Below are positions 41,861 to 50,054 of a stretch of 64,000 bases of DNA, piece after piece (position 1 is the first letter of the stretch; each line of letters begins with the position of its first letter). The DNA is from Modestobacter sp. VKM Ac-2984 (GTDB lineage Bacteria; Actinomycetota; Actinomycetes; Mycobacteriales; Geodermatophilaceae): contig NZ_JAPVBJ010000001.1 in NCBI RefSeq assembly GCF_026967985.1, forward strand, positions 731,277 to 795,276. Reading direction: 5' to 3'. Position numbers and translations under genes: made by a program. The notes beneath the pieces were generated by a model, which saw only the letters and a list, made by a program, of their open reading frames with translations, did no database searches and was not told the origin of the DNA.

Positions 41861-42674
41861 CCTCGGCCACGCCCAGCGTGCGGGCCAGGTCGAACCGGGA
41901 GGCGTCCTCGGTACCGGGCTCGGCGGTGTAGGTGACGATGCGCAGGTCGGTGCCGATCACGGTCAACACGTCGCAGTCCAGCGTCACCTCACCGACGAGC
42001 GGGTGCAGGAAGGTCTTCGACTGGAAGCGGTGCTCGGCGATGGTGCCCTCGGCCCACAGCCGGGCGAAGCGCTCGTTGGCCCGCAGCTCGGCGAGCACGG
42101 CCCGCGCGGACGGGTCGTCCGGGTAGCGGATCAGGGCGCTGCGCAGGTCGGAGACGAGCGCGCGCTCGTGGCGTTCGTGGTCGCCCTCGCTCCACACGAC
42201 CTGCGGTGCGGTGCCGGTGAACTCGGCGACGAGCAGGTTGAGCCCGGGGTCCATGTCGCCGAGGAGCGACCGCCAGGCGGCGTTGGCGGTCAGCAGCGTC
42301 CAGTGCGCCGTCCACACCCCGATGGCGACGTCCGGGAGCCGGGCGAGCAGCCGCTGCACGCTGGCCGGGATGTGCGTGGGGACGGCGCTGGGCAGCGGCG
42401 CCGGCAGGCCGGCGGCGAGGTGCAGCTGGTCGCGTTCGGGGTTCGACAGCTGCAGCACGCGGGCCAGCGAGGCGACGACCTGCGCCGAGGGACGCTCCGC
42501 CCGCCCCTGCTCCAGCCGGACCAGGTAGTCGACCGAGACCCCGGCCAGCAGGGCGACCTCCTCCCGGCGCAGGCCCTTGGTGCGGCGCTGGCCGGTGGGG
42601 AACCCGACGGCGGCCGGCTGCAGGCGTTCCCGCCAGGCGCGGAGCAGGACCGCGACGTCCCCTCGATCGGTCAT
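41838..42674 (-). CDS. MmyB-like XRE-family transcription regulator
   Basis: A 278-residue regulator. An N-terminal helix-turn-helix (about 25-80: TKGLRREEVALLAGVSVDYLVRLEQGRAERPS) is followed by the MmyB ligand-binding PAS-like domain (about 105-270), including WTAHWTLLTANAAWRSLLGD and the C-terminal HPLVGEVTLDCDVLTVIGTDLRIVTYTAEPGT. MmyB-like regulators often control a divergent oxidoreductase gene and may bind fatty acids. The divergent SDR at 42776 fits that pattern. ATG 42674 is chosen over 42692. Confidence 0.92.
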   Translation of the reverse strand: MTDRGDVAVLLRAWRERLQPAAVGFPTGQRRTKGLRREEVALLAGVSVDYLVRLEQGRAERPSAQVVASLARVLQLSNPERDQLHLAAGLPAPLPSAVPTHIPASVQRLLARLPDVAIGVWTAHWTLLTANAAWRSLLGDMDPGLNLLVAEFTGTAPQVVWSEGDHERHERALVSDLRSALIRYPDDPSARAVLAELRANERFARLWAEGTIAEHRFQSKTFLHPLVGEVTLDCDVLTVIGTDLRIVTYTAEPGTEDASRFDLARTLGVAEVSPGRPG

Positions 42675-42775
42675 GCGCCCATCGTCGTCCACCGCGGACG
42701 CGCTGGGTGGTACTGCCGGTCATACGGACGAACGCGACCACTGGACGTCGCCCGACCGGGGGCACCGTCGGTGGC

Positions 42776-43471
42776 ATGACGACGACATTGATCACTGGCG
42801 GCAACAAGAGCCTCGGCTTCGAGGCGGCCCGGCGGCTGACGGAGCACGGGCACCGGGTGGTCATCGGCGCCCGCGACGCCGACCGCGGGCAGCGCGCGGC
42901 CGAGGAGCTGGGTGTGGAGTGGGTGCGCATCGACGTGAGCTCCGACGAGTCGGTGGCGGCCGCGGCGGCCGAGGTGCGCGAGCGCTTCGGCGGGCTGGAC
43001 GTGCTGGTCAACAACGCCGGCATCTCCGGTCCGGTCGGCGCGGTGGACGACTACACCGGCGCGGACCTGGCGGCCGTGCTCGACACCAACACCGTGGGGA
43101 TCGTCCGGACGACGCACGCCTTCCTGCCGCTGCTGCGCGAGTCGGCGGCGCCGGTCATCGTGAACGTGACCAGCGGGCTCGGCTCGTTCGCCGTGCGCGC
43201 CGACGAGTCCCGGATCGAGCACTCGGTCCCCTCGCTCGGGTACTCGGCAAGCAAGGCAGCGGTCAACATGCTCACCTCGGTCTACGCCCAGTTCCTCCCG
43301 GAGCTGCGGATCAACATGGTGGACCCCGGCTACACGGCCACCGACCTCAACGGCCACGCCGGCCCGCAGACCGTCACCGAGGGCACGGACGCGATCGTCG
43401 CGATGGCGTCGATCGGGCCCGACGGCCCGACCGGCACCTTCACCGACCGGCACGGTCCGGTCGCCTGGTGA
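42776..43471 (+). CDS. Short-chain dehydrogenase/reductase
   Basis: A 231-residue SDR. Cofactor motif LITGGNKSLGFEAAR, NNAG in VLVNNAGISG, catalytic Ser in NVTSGLGS and Y-S-A-S-K active-site pair. C-terminal VDPGYTATDLNGHAGPQTVTEGTDAIVAMA is typical of the YdaD/CBR-like group often encoded opposite MmyB-type regulators. ATG 42776 is chosen because the longer frame overlaps the promoter region. Probably regulated by the divergent MmyB-like protein; the 101-base shared spacer shows no clean long palindrome. Confidence 0.92.
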   Translation: MTTTLITGGNKSLGFEAARRLTEHGHRVVIGARDADRGQRAAEELGVEWVRIDVSSDESVAAAAAEVRERFGGLDVLVNNAGISGPVGAVDDYTGADLAAVLDTNTVGIVRTTHAFLPLLRESAAPVIVNVTSGLGSFAVRADESRIEHSVPSLGYSASKAAVNMLTSVYAQFLPELRINMVDPGYTATDLNGHAGPQTVTEGTDAIVAMASIGPDGPTGTFTDRHGPVAW

Positions 43472-43598
43472 CGGCGGCCGCCGGCCCGGCGCCGACCGTG
43501 CGTGGGCTCGTCCACCACGGGTAGGGCGCAGTCGCACGGCCGGACTGGACGACGAGACGGGTCGCCGGGTGACAGGCGATCCGGATGAGGAGGACACC

Positions 43599-44201
43599 GT
43601 GACCAACGAGACCCCGAACACGCCTGACCTCAGCGAGACCGAACTGCGCGCGACCAAGCTGGACGACCTGCGCGAGCAGGCCCGGGCCGCCGGCATCGGG
43701 GGGACCTCCTCGATGAAGAAGGAGGAACTGGTCAGCGCGATCTCCGATGCCCACCGCAGGGGGAAGGCGGCCGGCGGCGGAGGGTCCGACGACGGCGAGG
43801 CCGGCCAGCCAGGGGACCGCGGTCCGGACGACGGCCACCTGCGCATCGGGGAGGAGACGTCGCGCTCCCTGCAGTACTCCCAGGAGGTCACCTCGCTGGA
43901 CGAGGACCCTGAGCGCGCCGGCCGCAGCCTCGCCACCTCCAGCCACGAGGTGATCCGGAAGTGGGCGGAGGACCGCGGTGGGGTGCCGGCCACCGTCGAC
44001 GGGACCGAACACGGCGACCACCTCGGCGTCCTGCGGTTCGACTTCACCGGTGACTCGGAGAACCTGCGCCAGGTCAGCTGGGACGAGTGGTTCGACACCT
44101 TCGACGCGCGGAAGCTGAACTTCCTCTACCAGGAGGAGCGCAAGGACGGGAACCAGAGCAACTTCTTCCGGCTGGAGAGCCCGGACCGCGAGGACGCCTG
44201 A
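43599..44201 (+). CDS. Rho-N/SAP-like domain protein next to Ku
   Basis: A 200-residue protein. Residues 20-55 (LRATKLDDLREQARAAGIGGTSSMKKEELVSAI) form a Rho_N/SAP-type nucleic-acid-binding helix pair. A Gly/Asp-rich linker follows. The C-terminal half (SHEVIRKWAEDRGGVPATVDGTEHGDHLGVLRFDF to WDEWFDTFDARKLNFLYQEE) matches a widespread small family often misnamed as 1,4-alpha-glucan branching protein, of unknown function. GTG 43599 has GAGGAGGAC upstream. The Rho_N module resembles the C-terminal tail of the adjacent Ku protein, which suggests a shared DNA- or RNA-binding role. Confidence 0.78.
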   Translation: MTNETPNTPDLSETELRATKLDDLREQARAAGIGGTSSMKKEELVSAISDAHRRGKAAGGGGSDDGEAGQPGDRGPDDGHLRIGEETSRSLQYSQEVTSLDEDPERAGRSLATSSHEVIRKWAEDRGGVPATVDGTEHGDHLGVLRFDFTGDSENLRQVSWDEWFDTFDARKLNFLYQEERKDGNQSNFFRLESPDREDA

Positions 44202-44211
44202 GCCTGCCTGG

Positions 44212-45231
44212 TCAGGACGCCTTGCTCGCGCGCCCGTCCCCCTGGCGGGCAGCCCGCACGGCGTCCTCCAGCTCGTCCCGGGTCATCTTCGACCGGCCGG
44301 CGACGTCGAGCTCCTGGGCGTGGTCGTACAGCTCCTTCTTCGACAGGTCGCCCAGGTCCTCACCCGGCCGGTCGGAGTCTCCGCCGTCGGCGTCCGACCC
44401 TGCCCGGCGCGTGGTCAGCCCACCGGTGTCCTGGGCGTTGCCCGGTCGGTGCCCCTTGGCGTTCGCGACGCTGGCGCTCAGCGCCTCCATCAGGTCAACG
44501 ACGTTCGCGGCGGTCTCCGGCTCGCCTTCGGTGACCACCTCGTCGCCGCGGCGCTTGGCCTCGATCAGCTCGTTGACCCGATCGCGATAGGTGTCCCGGT
44601 AGTTGCCGGGATCCCACTCGGTGGTCATCGAGTCGATGAGGGACACGGCCATGTCGAGGTCGCGGGACTTGAAGGACTGGCGTACCGGCAGCTGCTCGAT
44701 CTCGTCCACGGGGTCCCGCACCTCGTCGGCGAAGAACATGGTCTCCAGGGTCAGGACCTCCCCCTGCGGCCGGATGGCGGCCAGGTACTGCTTGGACCGC
44801 ATGACGAACGTGGCGATCCCCACCCGGCCGGCGCGTTCCATCGCCTGCAGGAGGAGGGCGTACGCCCGCTGCGCCTGGTCGTCCTGCGGGGCCAGATAGT
44901 AGGTCTTCTGGTAGTAGATCGGGTCGATCTCGGCCACGTCGACGAAGTCGGAGATGTCGATGACCCGGGAGCGCCCCGGCGCGATCTCCTCCAGCTCCTC
45001 GGGCGCCACGATGACGTAGCGACCGTCACCGACCTCCTCACCCTTGACGATGTCGTCGTAGTCGACCTCATCGCCGGTGTCCTCGTTGACCCGCCGGTAG
45101 CGGATCCGGGAGGAGGTCCCCCGCTCGAACTGGTTGAAGTGCACCGACTTGTCCTCGGTCGCGGAGTACAACCCGACCGGCACGTTGACCAGTCCGAAGC
45201 CCAGGGCCCCGGTCCAGATGGCTCGAGCCAC
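44212..45231 (-). CDS. ku: Non-homologous end-joining protein Ku
   Basis: A 339-residue bacterial Ku. The start GTG 45231 gives MARAIWTGALGFGLVNVPVGLYSATED, typical of the family, and GAGGAGG is eight bases upstream (GTG 45237 is too close). The beta-barrel core runs to about residue 250 and includes PVDEIEQLPVRQSF. The tail has a Lys-rich linker and a Rho_N/SAP-like helix pair, DLSKKELYDHAQELDVAGRSKMTRDELEDAV. Ku binds double-strand ends and recruits LigD; ligD is not in this window. It converges with the Rho_N-domain gene with ten bases between stops. Confidence 0.95.
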   Translation of the reverse strand: MARAIWTGALGFGLVNVPVGLYSATEDKSVHFNQFERGTSSRIRYRRVNEDTGDEVDYDDIVKGEEVGDGRYVIVAPEELEEIAPGRSRVIDISDFVDVAEIDPIYYQKTYYLAPQDDQAQRAYALLLQAMERAGRVGIATFVMRSKQYLAAIRPQGEVLTLETMFFADEVRDPVDEIEQLPVRQSFKSRDLDMAVSLIDSMTTEWDPGNYRDTYRDRVNELIEAKRRGDEVVTEGEPETAANVVDLMEALSASVANAKGHRPGNAQDTGGLTTRRAGSDADGGDSDRPGEDLGDLSKKELYDHAQELDVAGRSKMTRDELEDAVRAARQGDGRASKAS

Positions 45232-45316
45232 TGCCACCGCCTCCTCGCGTCGCCTGCAGGCGCCCTACCCGAGCGGGGCGGGCTCATGCCGCGCCGGACC
45301 GTGGCGGGCGGGGAGC

Positions 45317-46231
45317 TCAGGGCGCTGCACCGTCGGGGGGCGCGGTCTGCTCGAGTCGCTGCACACGCGCCCGGGCACGGTCCCGCACCGTGTTCGCACG
45401 CTGCACCCGGCGCTCGGCGGCATCCCGCCGCCGCTGGCCGCCCCGCAGGTCCGCGGTCACCTCACCGGCCTCCTGCTCGGCCTCGCGCAGCTCCCCCTCG
45501 AGCTCGCCGATCCGCGCGCGCAGCTGCTCCTGCCGCGTGCTGAGCCCCGCCAGGTGTTCCCGCTCCCGCTCCGCGTCCGCCTCGGCGTCGGCGGCGGCGG
45601 TCTCGGCGTCGGCCAACTCCTCCCGCGCACTGGCCAGCTGACGCCCCGCGGCACGTTGCCGCCGGTCCTCCCCCGACGCGCGGTCGCCGCGGGTGGTCGG
45701 GGCCGGGGCGTCATCCTCCCCCTGCGGGAGGGTGGCAACCGAGCCCTGCACGTCGGCCGTCCCGACGCCGGAGTAGGACAGCGGCGACGTGAGCCGGCCG
45801 GACAGCGTCGCGCGTCCGGCGTCCTCGTCGGCGACCGCTGCGCGCAGGGTGTCCTGGACCTGACCGGCGACCGAATCGCTCACCGGCCGGCCCAGCTCCT
45901 TCGCCAGCGAGCGGGCCTGCCGGGTCAGCGCCAGCACCACGGCACGGCGCTGCCGGGTGAGCTCCTTCAGCTGGTCGCCCTCGAGGTCGCGCTGCGCCTC
46001 GCGGAGGTCGGCCCCGAGGTCGACGAGCTGGCGGAGTTCGTCGGGCTGCCGCCGCACGAGCGTGTTGACCACCCAGGCCGCGGTCGTCGGTTTCCGCAGC
46101 CCGCCGATCGCCTCCGCCAGCTCCCGGTCGCCCTGGGCCCGCGCCTCCTTGCGCCGCGCGTCGCGTGCGGCGATGAACTCGTCCGGCGGCAACCCGTACA
46201 GCTCGTCCGCGACGCCGGAGAGCCCCACCAC
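45317..46231 (-). CDS. Coiled-coil hypothetical protein upstream of Ku
   Basis: A 304-residue protein. GTG 46231 has GGGAGG five bases upstream, which excludes a 102-residue extension made of minisatellite sequence. The N-terminal 120 residues are conserved-looking: ELYGLPPDEFIAARDARRKEAR, then ELAEAIGGLRKPTTAAWVVNTLVRR. Residues 195-300 are Arg/Glu/Ala-rich coiled coil (AREELADAETAAADAEADAERER). Similar actinobacterial proteins are annotated only as hypothetical. It lies 85 bases upstream of Ku on the same strand and may be cotranscribed, hinting at a DNA-repair or chromosome role, which is inference. Confidence 0.8.
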   Translation of the reverse strand: MVGLSGVADELYGLPPDEFIAARDARRKEARAQGDRELAEAIGGLRKPTTAAWVVNTLVRRQPDELRQLVDLGADLREAQRDLEGDQLKELTRQRRAVVLALTRQARSLAKELGRPVSDSVAGQVQDTLRAAVADEDAGRATLSGRLTSPLSYSGVGTADVQGSVATLPQGEDDAPAPTTRGDRASGEDRRQRAAGRQLASAREELADAETAAADAEADAEREREHLAGLSTRQEQLRARIGELEGELREAEQEAGEVTADLRGGQRRRDAAERRVQRANTVRDRARARVQRLEQTAPPDGAAP

Positions 46232-46380
46232 GCCGGCCTCCCGTCTCTCGCGACTGCGCGTGCTCGGTCCCCCGGTCCGCTGCCCCGGGGCGGCGTCGGG
46301 AAACCACCCCGGTCTCCTCGCCGTGGCCGGCGTCGCGACCGGCCCCAGACCCGGAGCGCGCCGGACCAGGCGACTGCGGT

Positions 46381-46530
46381 GGCCGGGCCACCCTGGCGGC
46401 CGGCAACCCTGGCGGCCGGCAACCCTGGCTGCCAGGAACCTCTGTTGGCCGGCAACTCTGGCTGCCGGCCAACTCCGGTAGCCAGGCAACTCCGGTAGCC
46501 GGACAACTCCGGTAGCCGGGCAACGTGACG
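46381..46530. repeat. Degenerate 16-17 bp minisatellite, about nine units
   Basis: Successive units such as GGCCGGCAACCCTGGC, TAGCCAGGCAACTCCGG and TAGCCGGACAACTCCGG run head to tail between the HNH gene and the coiled-coil gene. The consensus is near TAGCCGGGCAACTCCGG. This fills most of the 363-base gene-free spacer 46232-46594; nothing else is visible there. Confidence 0.85.
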
Positions 46531-46594
46531 GCTTCACGCACGCACCAGTAGCCAGCCACGGTGGGACCGTGGCCGGCTGCCGGGACCGGGCCGA

Positions 46595-47797
46595 TCAATG
46601 CGCCAGTGCTCCGATGAGGATCTGGGTGTCGTCGGGCCGGTAGGTGCGCCATCGCCCGCCGGGATCTCGCTCGACCCGGAACCCGTGGTGGACCTTGGTG
46701 TGGTGCCGTTCGCACAGGAGTGCTGAGTTCTGTAGCGACGTCTCCCCGCCGTGCAGCCAGTGGACCAGGTGGTGCACGTCGCACCACCACGATGGCGCGC
46801 CGCAGCCGGCGAACACGCAGCTCTTGTCCCGCCGTTCCACCGCCTTCCGCAGGCCCGGGGTGACCACCCGGTGATCTCTGCCGAGATCGAGCGGGGTGCC
46901 GTCGGGACCCATCACGATCCGGGAGATGCTGCCGTCGCAGGCCAGGTAACGGGCCCGGGCGGCGGAGATCGTGGCTCCGAAGCCCATCTCCGCAGCACCG
47001 GCGCCGGTGGCCGGGTCGACCAGGTCATCGAGGTCGATGCCCACGACCACGTGCGGCTTCACCGTGCGCAGGATCGGCAGGTTCCCCGACGCCAACTGGT
47101 TGTCACACAACTGCACGAAGGCATCGCCGTTCTGCTGGGCGCGGGTGCGCTCATCACCCTTGGGGCGGTCGGCCTGCACGATCGACTCGATCGCCGCCTG
47201 CGCCTTCTCCCCGCCGGCGGCATCCAGCTCGAAGTGGCCGGTGACGGTCCCGTCGGCGTGCTTGACCATCGTCAGCCGGCGACCTTCCGTCGGGTCCGGC
47301 TCCGGGCCATCGGGATCGAGTGCGTCGTCGAAGGCCTGCACCGCGGCGGCCAGCGACTCGTGCGTGGACTCTGTGGCCACGCGCGCCCACACCTGGTCGA
47401 ACGCCGCGAGGTCGATGCCCTGCTCCTCGGCCCGGGCCACCTCACCCGCCCCGATCTTCTCCGCCACCACGTTCACCTGCGCCGCGGTGATCTGCCCGTC
47501 GGCGAAGCCGGCCGCCAAGGCCGGGAAGTGCTCCAACACCCGCCCCGACCGCACGACCCGCGACGCCTCCGTCTGCGACAACCGGGGATGACCGATCAAC
47601 CACGACCGCATCGACTTCAACCCGTCGTACTCCGCAGCCTGAGTGGTCTCCGCGTGCCGCACCGTGCGGGTCAACTCCGCCGCGACCCGATTGCCGAGCT
47701 GCACCAGCAACGTCGTCCGGTCCAACACAGCGCCATCCGTCAACTCATGCAGGTCCTCGGCCGCAAGGGCGTCCAGAGCCGACTGCAACTCGCTCAT
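46595..47797 (-). CDS. DUF222/HNH endonuclease (13E12-repeat family)
   Basis: A 400-residue protein with an N-terminal DUF222 helical domain (20-270) and a C-terminal HNH nuclease: KSCVFAGC then WWCDVHHLVHWLHGGETSLQNSALLCERHHTKVH, with paired Cys for zinc and the HH/N/H catalytic positions. These occur in many copies in actinobacteria. ATG 47797 has GGGAGG six bases upstream; the longer reading lacks support. A LexA-like box lies 17 bases upstream. In mycobacteria, 13E12 genes have been reported among SOS-box genes, so DNA-damage induction is plausible. Cellular role unknown. Confidence 0.93.
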   Translation of the reverse strand: MSELQSALDALAAEDLHELTDGAVLDRTTLLVQLGNRVAAELTRTVRHAETTQAAEYDGLKSMRSWLIGHPRLSQTEASRVVRSGRVLEHFPALAAGFADGQITAAQVNVVAEKIGAGEVARAEEQGIDLAAFDQVWARVATESTHESLAAAVQAFDDALDPDGPEPDPTEGRRLTMVKHADGTVTGHFELDAAGGEKAQAAIESIVQADRPKGDERTRAQQNGDAFVQLCDNQLASGNLPILRTVKPHVVVGIDLDDLVDPATGAGAAEMGFGATISAARARYLACDGSISRIVMGPDGTPLDLGRDHRVVTPGLRKAVERRDKSCVFAGCGAPSWWCDVHHLVHWLHGGETSLQNSALLCERHHTKVHHGFRVERDPGGRWRTYRPDDTQILIGALAH

Positions 47798-47814
47798 GAC
47801 ACCTCCCGACCGTT

Positions 47815-47830
47815 TCGAACGTGTGTACGA
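47815..47830. promoter_or_regulatory. LexA-like SOS box
   Basis: TCGAACGTGTGTACGA matches the actinobacterial SOS consensus TCGAAC-N4-GTTCGA with one mismatch, just upstream of the HNH gene start. Confidence 0.65.
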
Positions 47831-47987
47831 ATGATATCGACACCAGGTCACTGGTACAACCCGTATCCGCAGGTCAGACGCTTGTCCACAGATCTTTCCA
47901 GGACCTTGACAGACCGCCAGGGCGCGCTGATCGGACCGCTGCGGAGAGCCCGAGAACGACCCGCACGACCGTCGAGTGACCGCCCGA

Positions 47988-48014
47988 TGTCGAGAACTCG
48001 CAGCCGGTTCCGTC
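47988..48014 (+). promoter_or_regulatory. Candidate ECF42 target promoter
   Basis: TGTCGA (47988-47993), 17 bases, CGTC (48011-48014) fits the reported ECF42 promoter (TGTCGA at -35, CGA/TC at -10). It lies 53 bases before the DGPF gene, the known partner and target of ECF42 sigma factors. Confidence 0.6.
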
Positions 48015-48066
48015 CCTGGGGTGTCCGCGGCCACGATGGGCCGCACCAGCACCGAGGAGAGCCACG

Positions 48067-48474
48067 ATGGCCAAGTACCTGATGCTCAAGCACTACCGGA
48101 GCACGTCGAAGTCGCTCGACTGCGCGCCGATGGACCAGTGGACGCCGGACGAGGTCTCGGCCCACATCCAGTACATGAACGACTTCGCCGCGAAGCTGAC
48201 CGAGTCCGGCGAGTTCGTCGACGGCCAGGCGCTCGCCCCCGAGGGCACCTGGGTCCGCTACGACGGCGAAGGCCGTCCGCCGGTCACCGACGGGCCGTTC
48301 GCCGAGAGCAAGGACCTGATCGCCGGGTGGATGGTGATCGACGCCGACAGCTACGAGCGCGCCGTCCAGCTGGCCGGGGAGCTCTCGGCGGCCCCCGGCC
48401 CGGGTGGTCAGCCGATCCGCGAGTGGCTGGAGCTGCGCCCGTTCCTGGGTGCGCCCCCCACCATCACGGAGTGA
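48067..48474 (+). CDS. DGPF-domain (YciI-like) protein
   Basis: A 135-residue YCII/DGPF protein. The eponymous motif appears as VTDGPFAESKDLIAGWMVID; the ferredoxin-like fold begins KYLMLKHYRS. DGPF proteins are consistently encoded beside ECF42 sigma factors and are their main targets; a catalytic role is unproven. ATG 48067 has GAGGAG and ACGATGG context upstream. The stop overlaps the sigma-factor GTG by four bases. A TGTCGA-type promoter precedes it, making autoregulation likely. Confidence 0.92.
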   Translation: MAKYLMLKHYRSTSKSLDCAPMDQWTPDEVSAHIQYMNDFAAKLTESGEFVDGQALAPEGTWVRYDGEGRPPVTDGPFAESKDLIAGWMVIDADSYERAVQLAGELSAAPGPGGQPIREWLELRPFLGAPPTITE

Positions 48475-49619
48475 CCCCGCCGGTGGACGACGTCCTGGTG
48501 CGGAGCCTGGTGCCGGGCGTGCTCGGCGTCCTCGTCCGCCGCGGAGCCGACTTCGCGGCGGCCGAGGACGCCGTCCAGGAGGCGCTGGTCGAGGCGGTGC
48601 ACAGCTGGCCGGCCGCTCCGCCGCGGGACCCGAGGGGCTGGCTGGTCACCGTGGCCTGGCGCCGGTTCCTCGACGCGACCCGGGCCGAGGCCACCCGCCG
48701 CCGCCGGGAGGAGACCGTCGCCGACGAGCCGCCGTCCGGGCCGGTGCCCTCGGCGGACGACACGCTGCAGCTGTACTTCCTGTGCGCCCACCCGTCGTTG
48801 ACGCCCGCGTCGGCGGTGGCGCTCACGCTGCGCGCCGTCGGCGGGCTGACCACCCGCCAGATCGCCGCGGCCTACCTGGTGCCCGAGGCGACGATGGCGC
48901 AGCGGATCAGCCGGGCGAAGCGGACCGTCTCCGGCGTCCGGCTCGACTCCCCCGGCGACGTCGCCACCGTGCTGCGCGTGCTGTACCTGGTGTTCAACGA
49001 GGGCTATTCCGGGGACGTCGACCTGGCCGCCGAGGCGATCCGGCTCACCCGGCAGCTAGCCGCCGCCGTCGACCACCCGGAGGTGGCGGGGCTGCTCGCC
49101 CTGATGCTGCTCCACCACGCGCGGCGGGCCGCCCGGACCGCGACCGACGGCAGCCTGGTGCCCCTCGCCGAGCAGGACCGCAGCCGGTGGGACACCGCGC
49201 TGGTCAGCGAGGGTGTCGACGTCCTGCAGACCGCCCTGGCCCGGGACCGGCTGGGTGAGTACCAAGTCCAGGCTGCGATCGCGGCGCTGCACGCCGACGC
49301 ACGGTCGGCCGCCGACACCGACTGGGTGCAGATCGTGGAGTGGTACGACGAGCTGGTCCGCCTGACCGGCAGCCCGGTGGTGCGGCTCAACCGCGCGGTC
49401 GCCGTCGGTGAGGCCGACGGTCCCCGCGCCGGCCTGGCGGCGCTCGCTGAGGTGGACGACGCACTCCCCCGCCACCGTGCCGTGGCCGCGTATTTGCACG
49501 AGAAGGACGGCGACCGGACGACGGCGGCGCGGCTCTACGCCGAGGCGGCCGCCCTGGCGGGCAACGCAGCAGAGCGCAACCACCTGACGCGCCAGGCGGC
49601 CCGACTCAACTCCCGCTGA
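48471..49619 (+). CDS. ECF42-group RNA polymerase sigma factor with C-terminal TPR-like domain
   Basis: A 382-residue sigma factor. Sigma region 2 spans about 10-75 (AEDAVQEALVEAVHSW, PRGWLVTVAWRRFLDATR) and region 4 about 110-165 (LTTRQIAAAYLVPEATMAQRISRAKR). An extra 210-residue C-terminal domain begins with VLYLVFNEGYSG and contains SLVPLAEQDRSRWD and TDWVQIVEWYDELVRLTGSPVVRLNRAVAVGE, the TPR-like extension needed for activity in ECF42 proteins. No anti-sigma gene is adjacent, as expected for this group. GTG 48471 overlaps the DGPF stop. Confidence 0.95.
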   Translation: MTPPVDDVLVRSLVPGVLGVLVRRGADFAAAEDAVQEALVEAVHSWPAAPPRDPRGWLVTVAWRRFLDATRAEATRRRREETVADEPPSGPVPSADDTLQLYFLCAHPSLTPASAVALTLRAVGGLTTRQIAAAYLVPEATMAQRISRAKRTVSGVRLDSPGDVATVLRVLYLVFNEGYSGDVDLAAEAIRLTRQLAAAVDHPEVAGLLALMLLHHARRAARTATDGSLVPLAEQDRSRWDTALVSEGVDVLQTALARDRLGEYQVQAAIAALHADARSAADTDWVQIVEWYDELVRLTGSPVVRLNRAVAVGEADGPRAGLAALAEVDDALPRHRAVAAYLHEKDGDRTTAARLYAEAAALAGNAAERNHLTRQAARLNSR

Positions 49620-49685
49620 CGGCCGGCCCGATGACTTCCCCGTCGTCCCGGAGTCGGTGCTGCGAGACGACCCGAAGGAGATCCC

Positions 49686-50054
49686 GTGCCCACGATCCTG
49701 CCCATGATCCTCACCGCTGACCCGGAGAGCCTGAGGGACTTCTACGTCGGCGCCCTGGGCGCTCAGGTGGTCGAGCGGACCCCGCCCGAGGACGACGGCG
49801 ACCCGCCGTTCTTCCTCAGCCTGCGCATCGGTGACTCGGTGCTGGGGCTCGTCCGGGAGGCGGAGCCGCCCGCCAGCAACCGGACCCTGCTGGGGATCAG
49901 CGTCGACGACGTCGACGCGCTCCTGGACTCCGTGCGCTCACACGGCGGCTCGGTCACCGGAGGGCCGACGGACATGGCGTGGGGCATGCGCGTGGCCCAC
50001 GTGAGCGACCCGGACGGCAACCCGATCAACCTCCAGTGCCCCATCAGGGACTGA
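49686..50054 (+). CDS. VOC (glyoxalase/bleomycin-resistance-like) protein
   Basis: A 122-residue vicinal-oxygen-chelate protein: ESLRDFYVGALGAQVVER at the start and HVSDPDGNPINLQCP at the end give the two beta-alpha-beta-beta-beta units. It could be an isomerase, dioxygenase or antibiotic-binding protein. GTG 49686 has GAAGGAG eight bases upstream. It lies 66 bases after the ECF42 gene and may belong to the same regulated set, as small enzyme genes often accompany ECF42/DGPF pairs. Its end overlaps the converging hydrolase gene by 11 bases. Confidence 0.85.
   Translation: MPTILPMILTADPESLRDFYVGALGAQVVERTPPEDDGDPPFFLSLRIGDSVLGLVREAEPPASNRTLLGISVDDVDALLDSVRSHGGSVTGGPTDMAWGMRVAHVSDPDGNPINLQCPIRD

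Noticed and set aside
43499..43524. GGGTAG before the Rho_N-domain gene as a SigB/SigF promoter
   Set aside because: No GTTT-like -35 at the required distance.
47882..47890. TTGTCCACA, a perfect actinobacterial DnaA box
   Set aside because: A single box without clustering or an AT-rich region is expected by chance; there is no sign of an origin.
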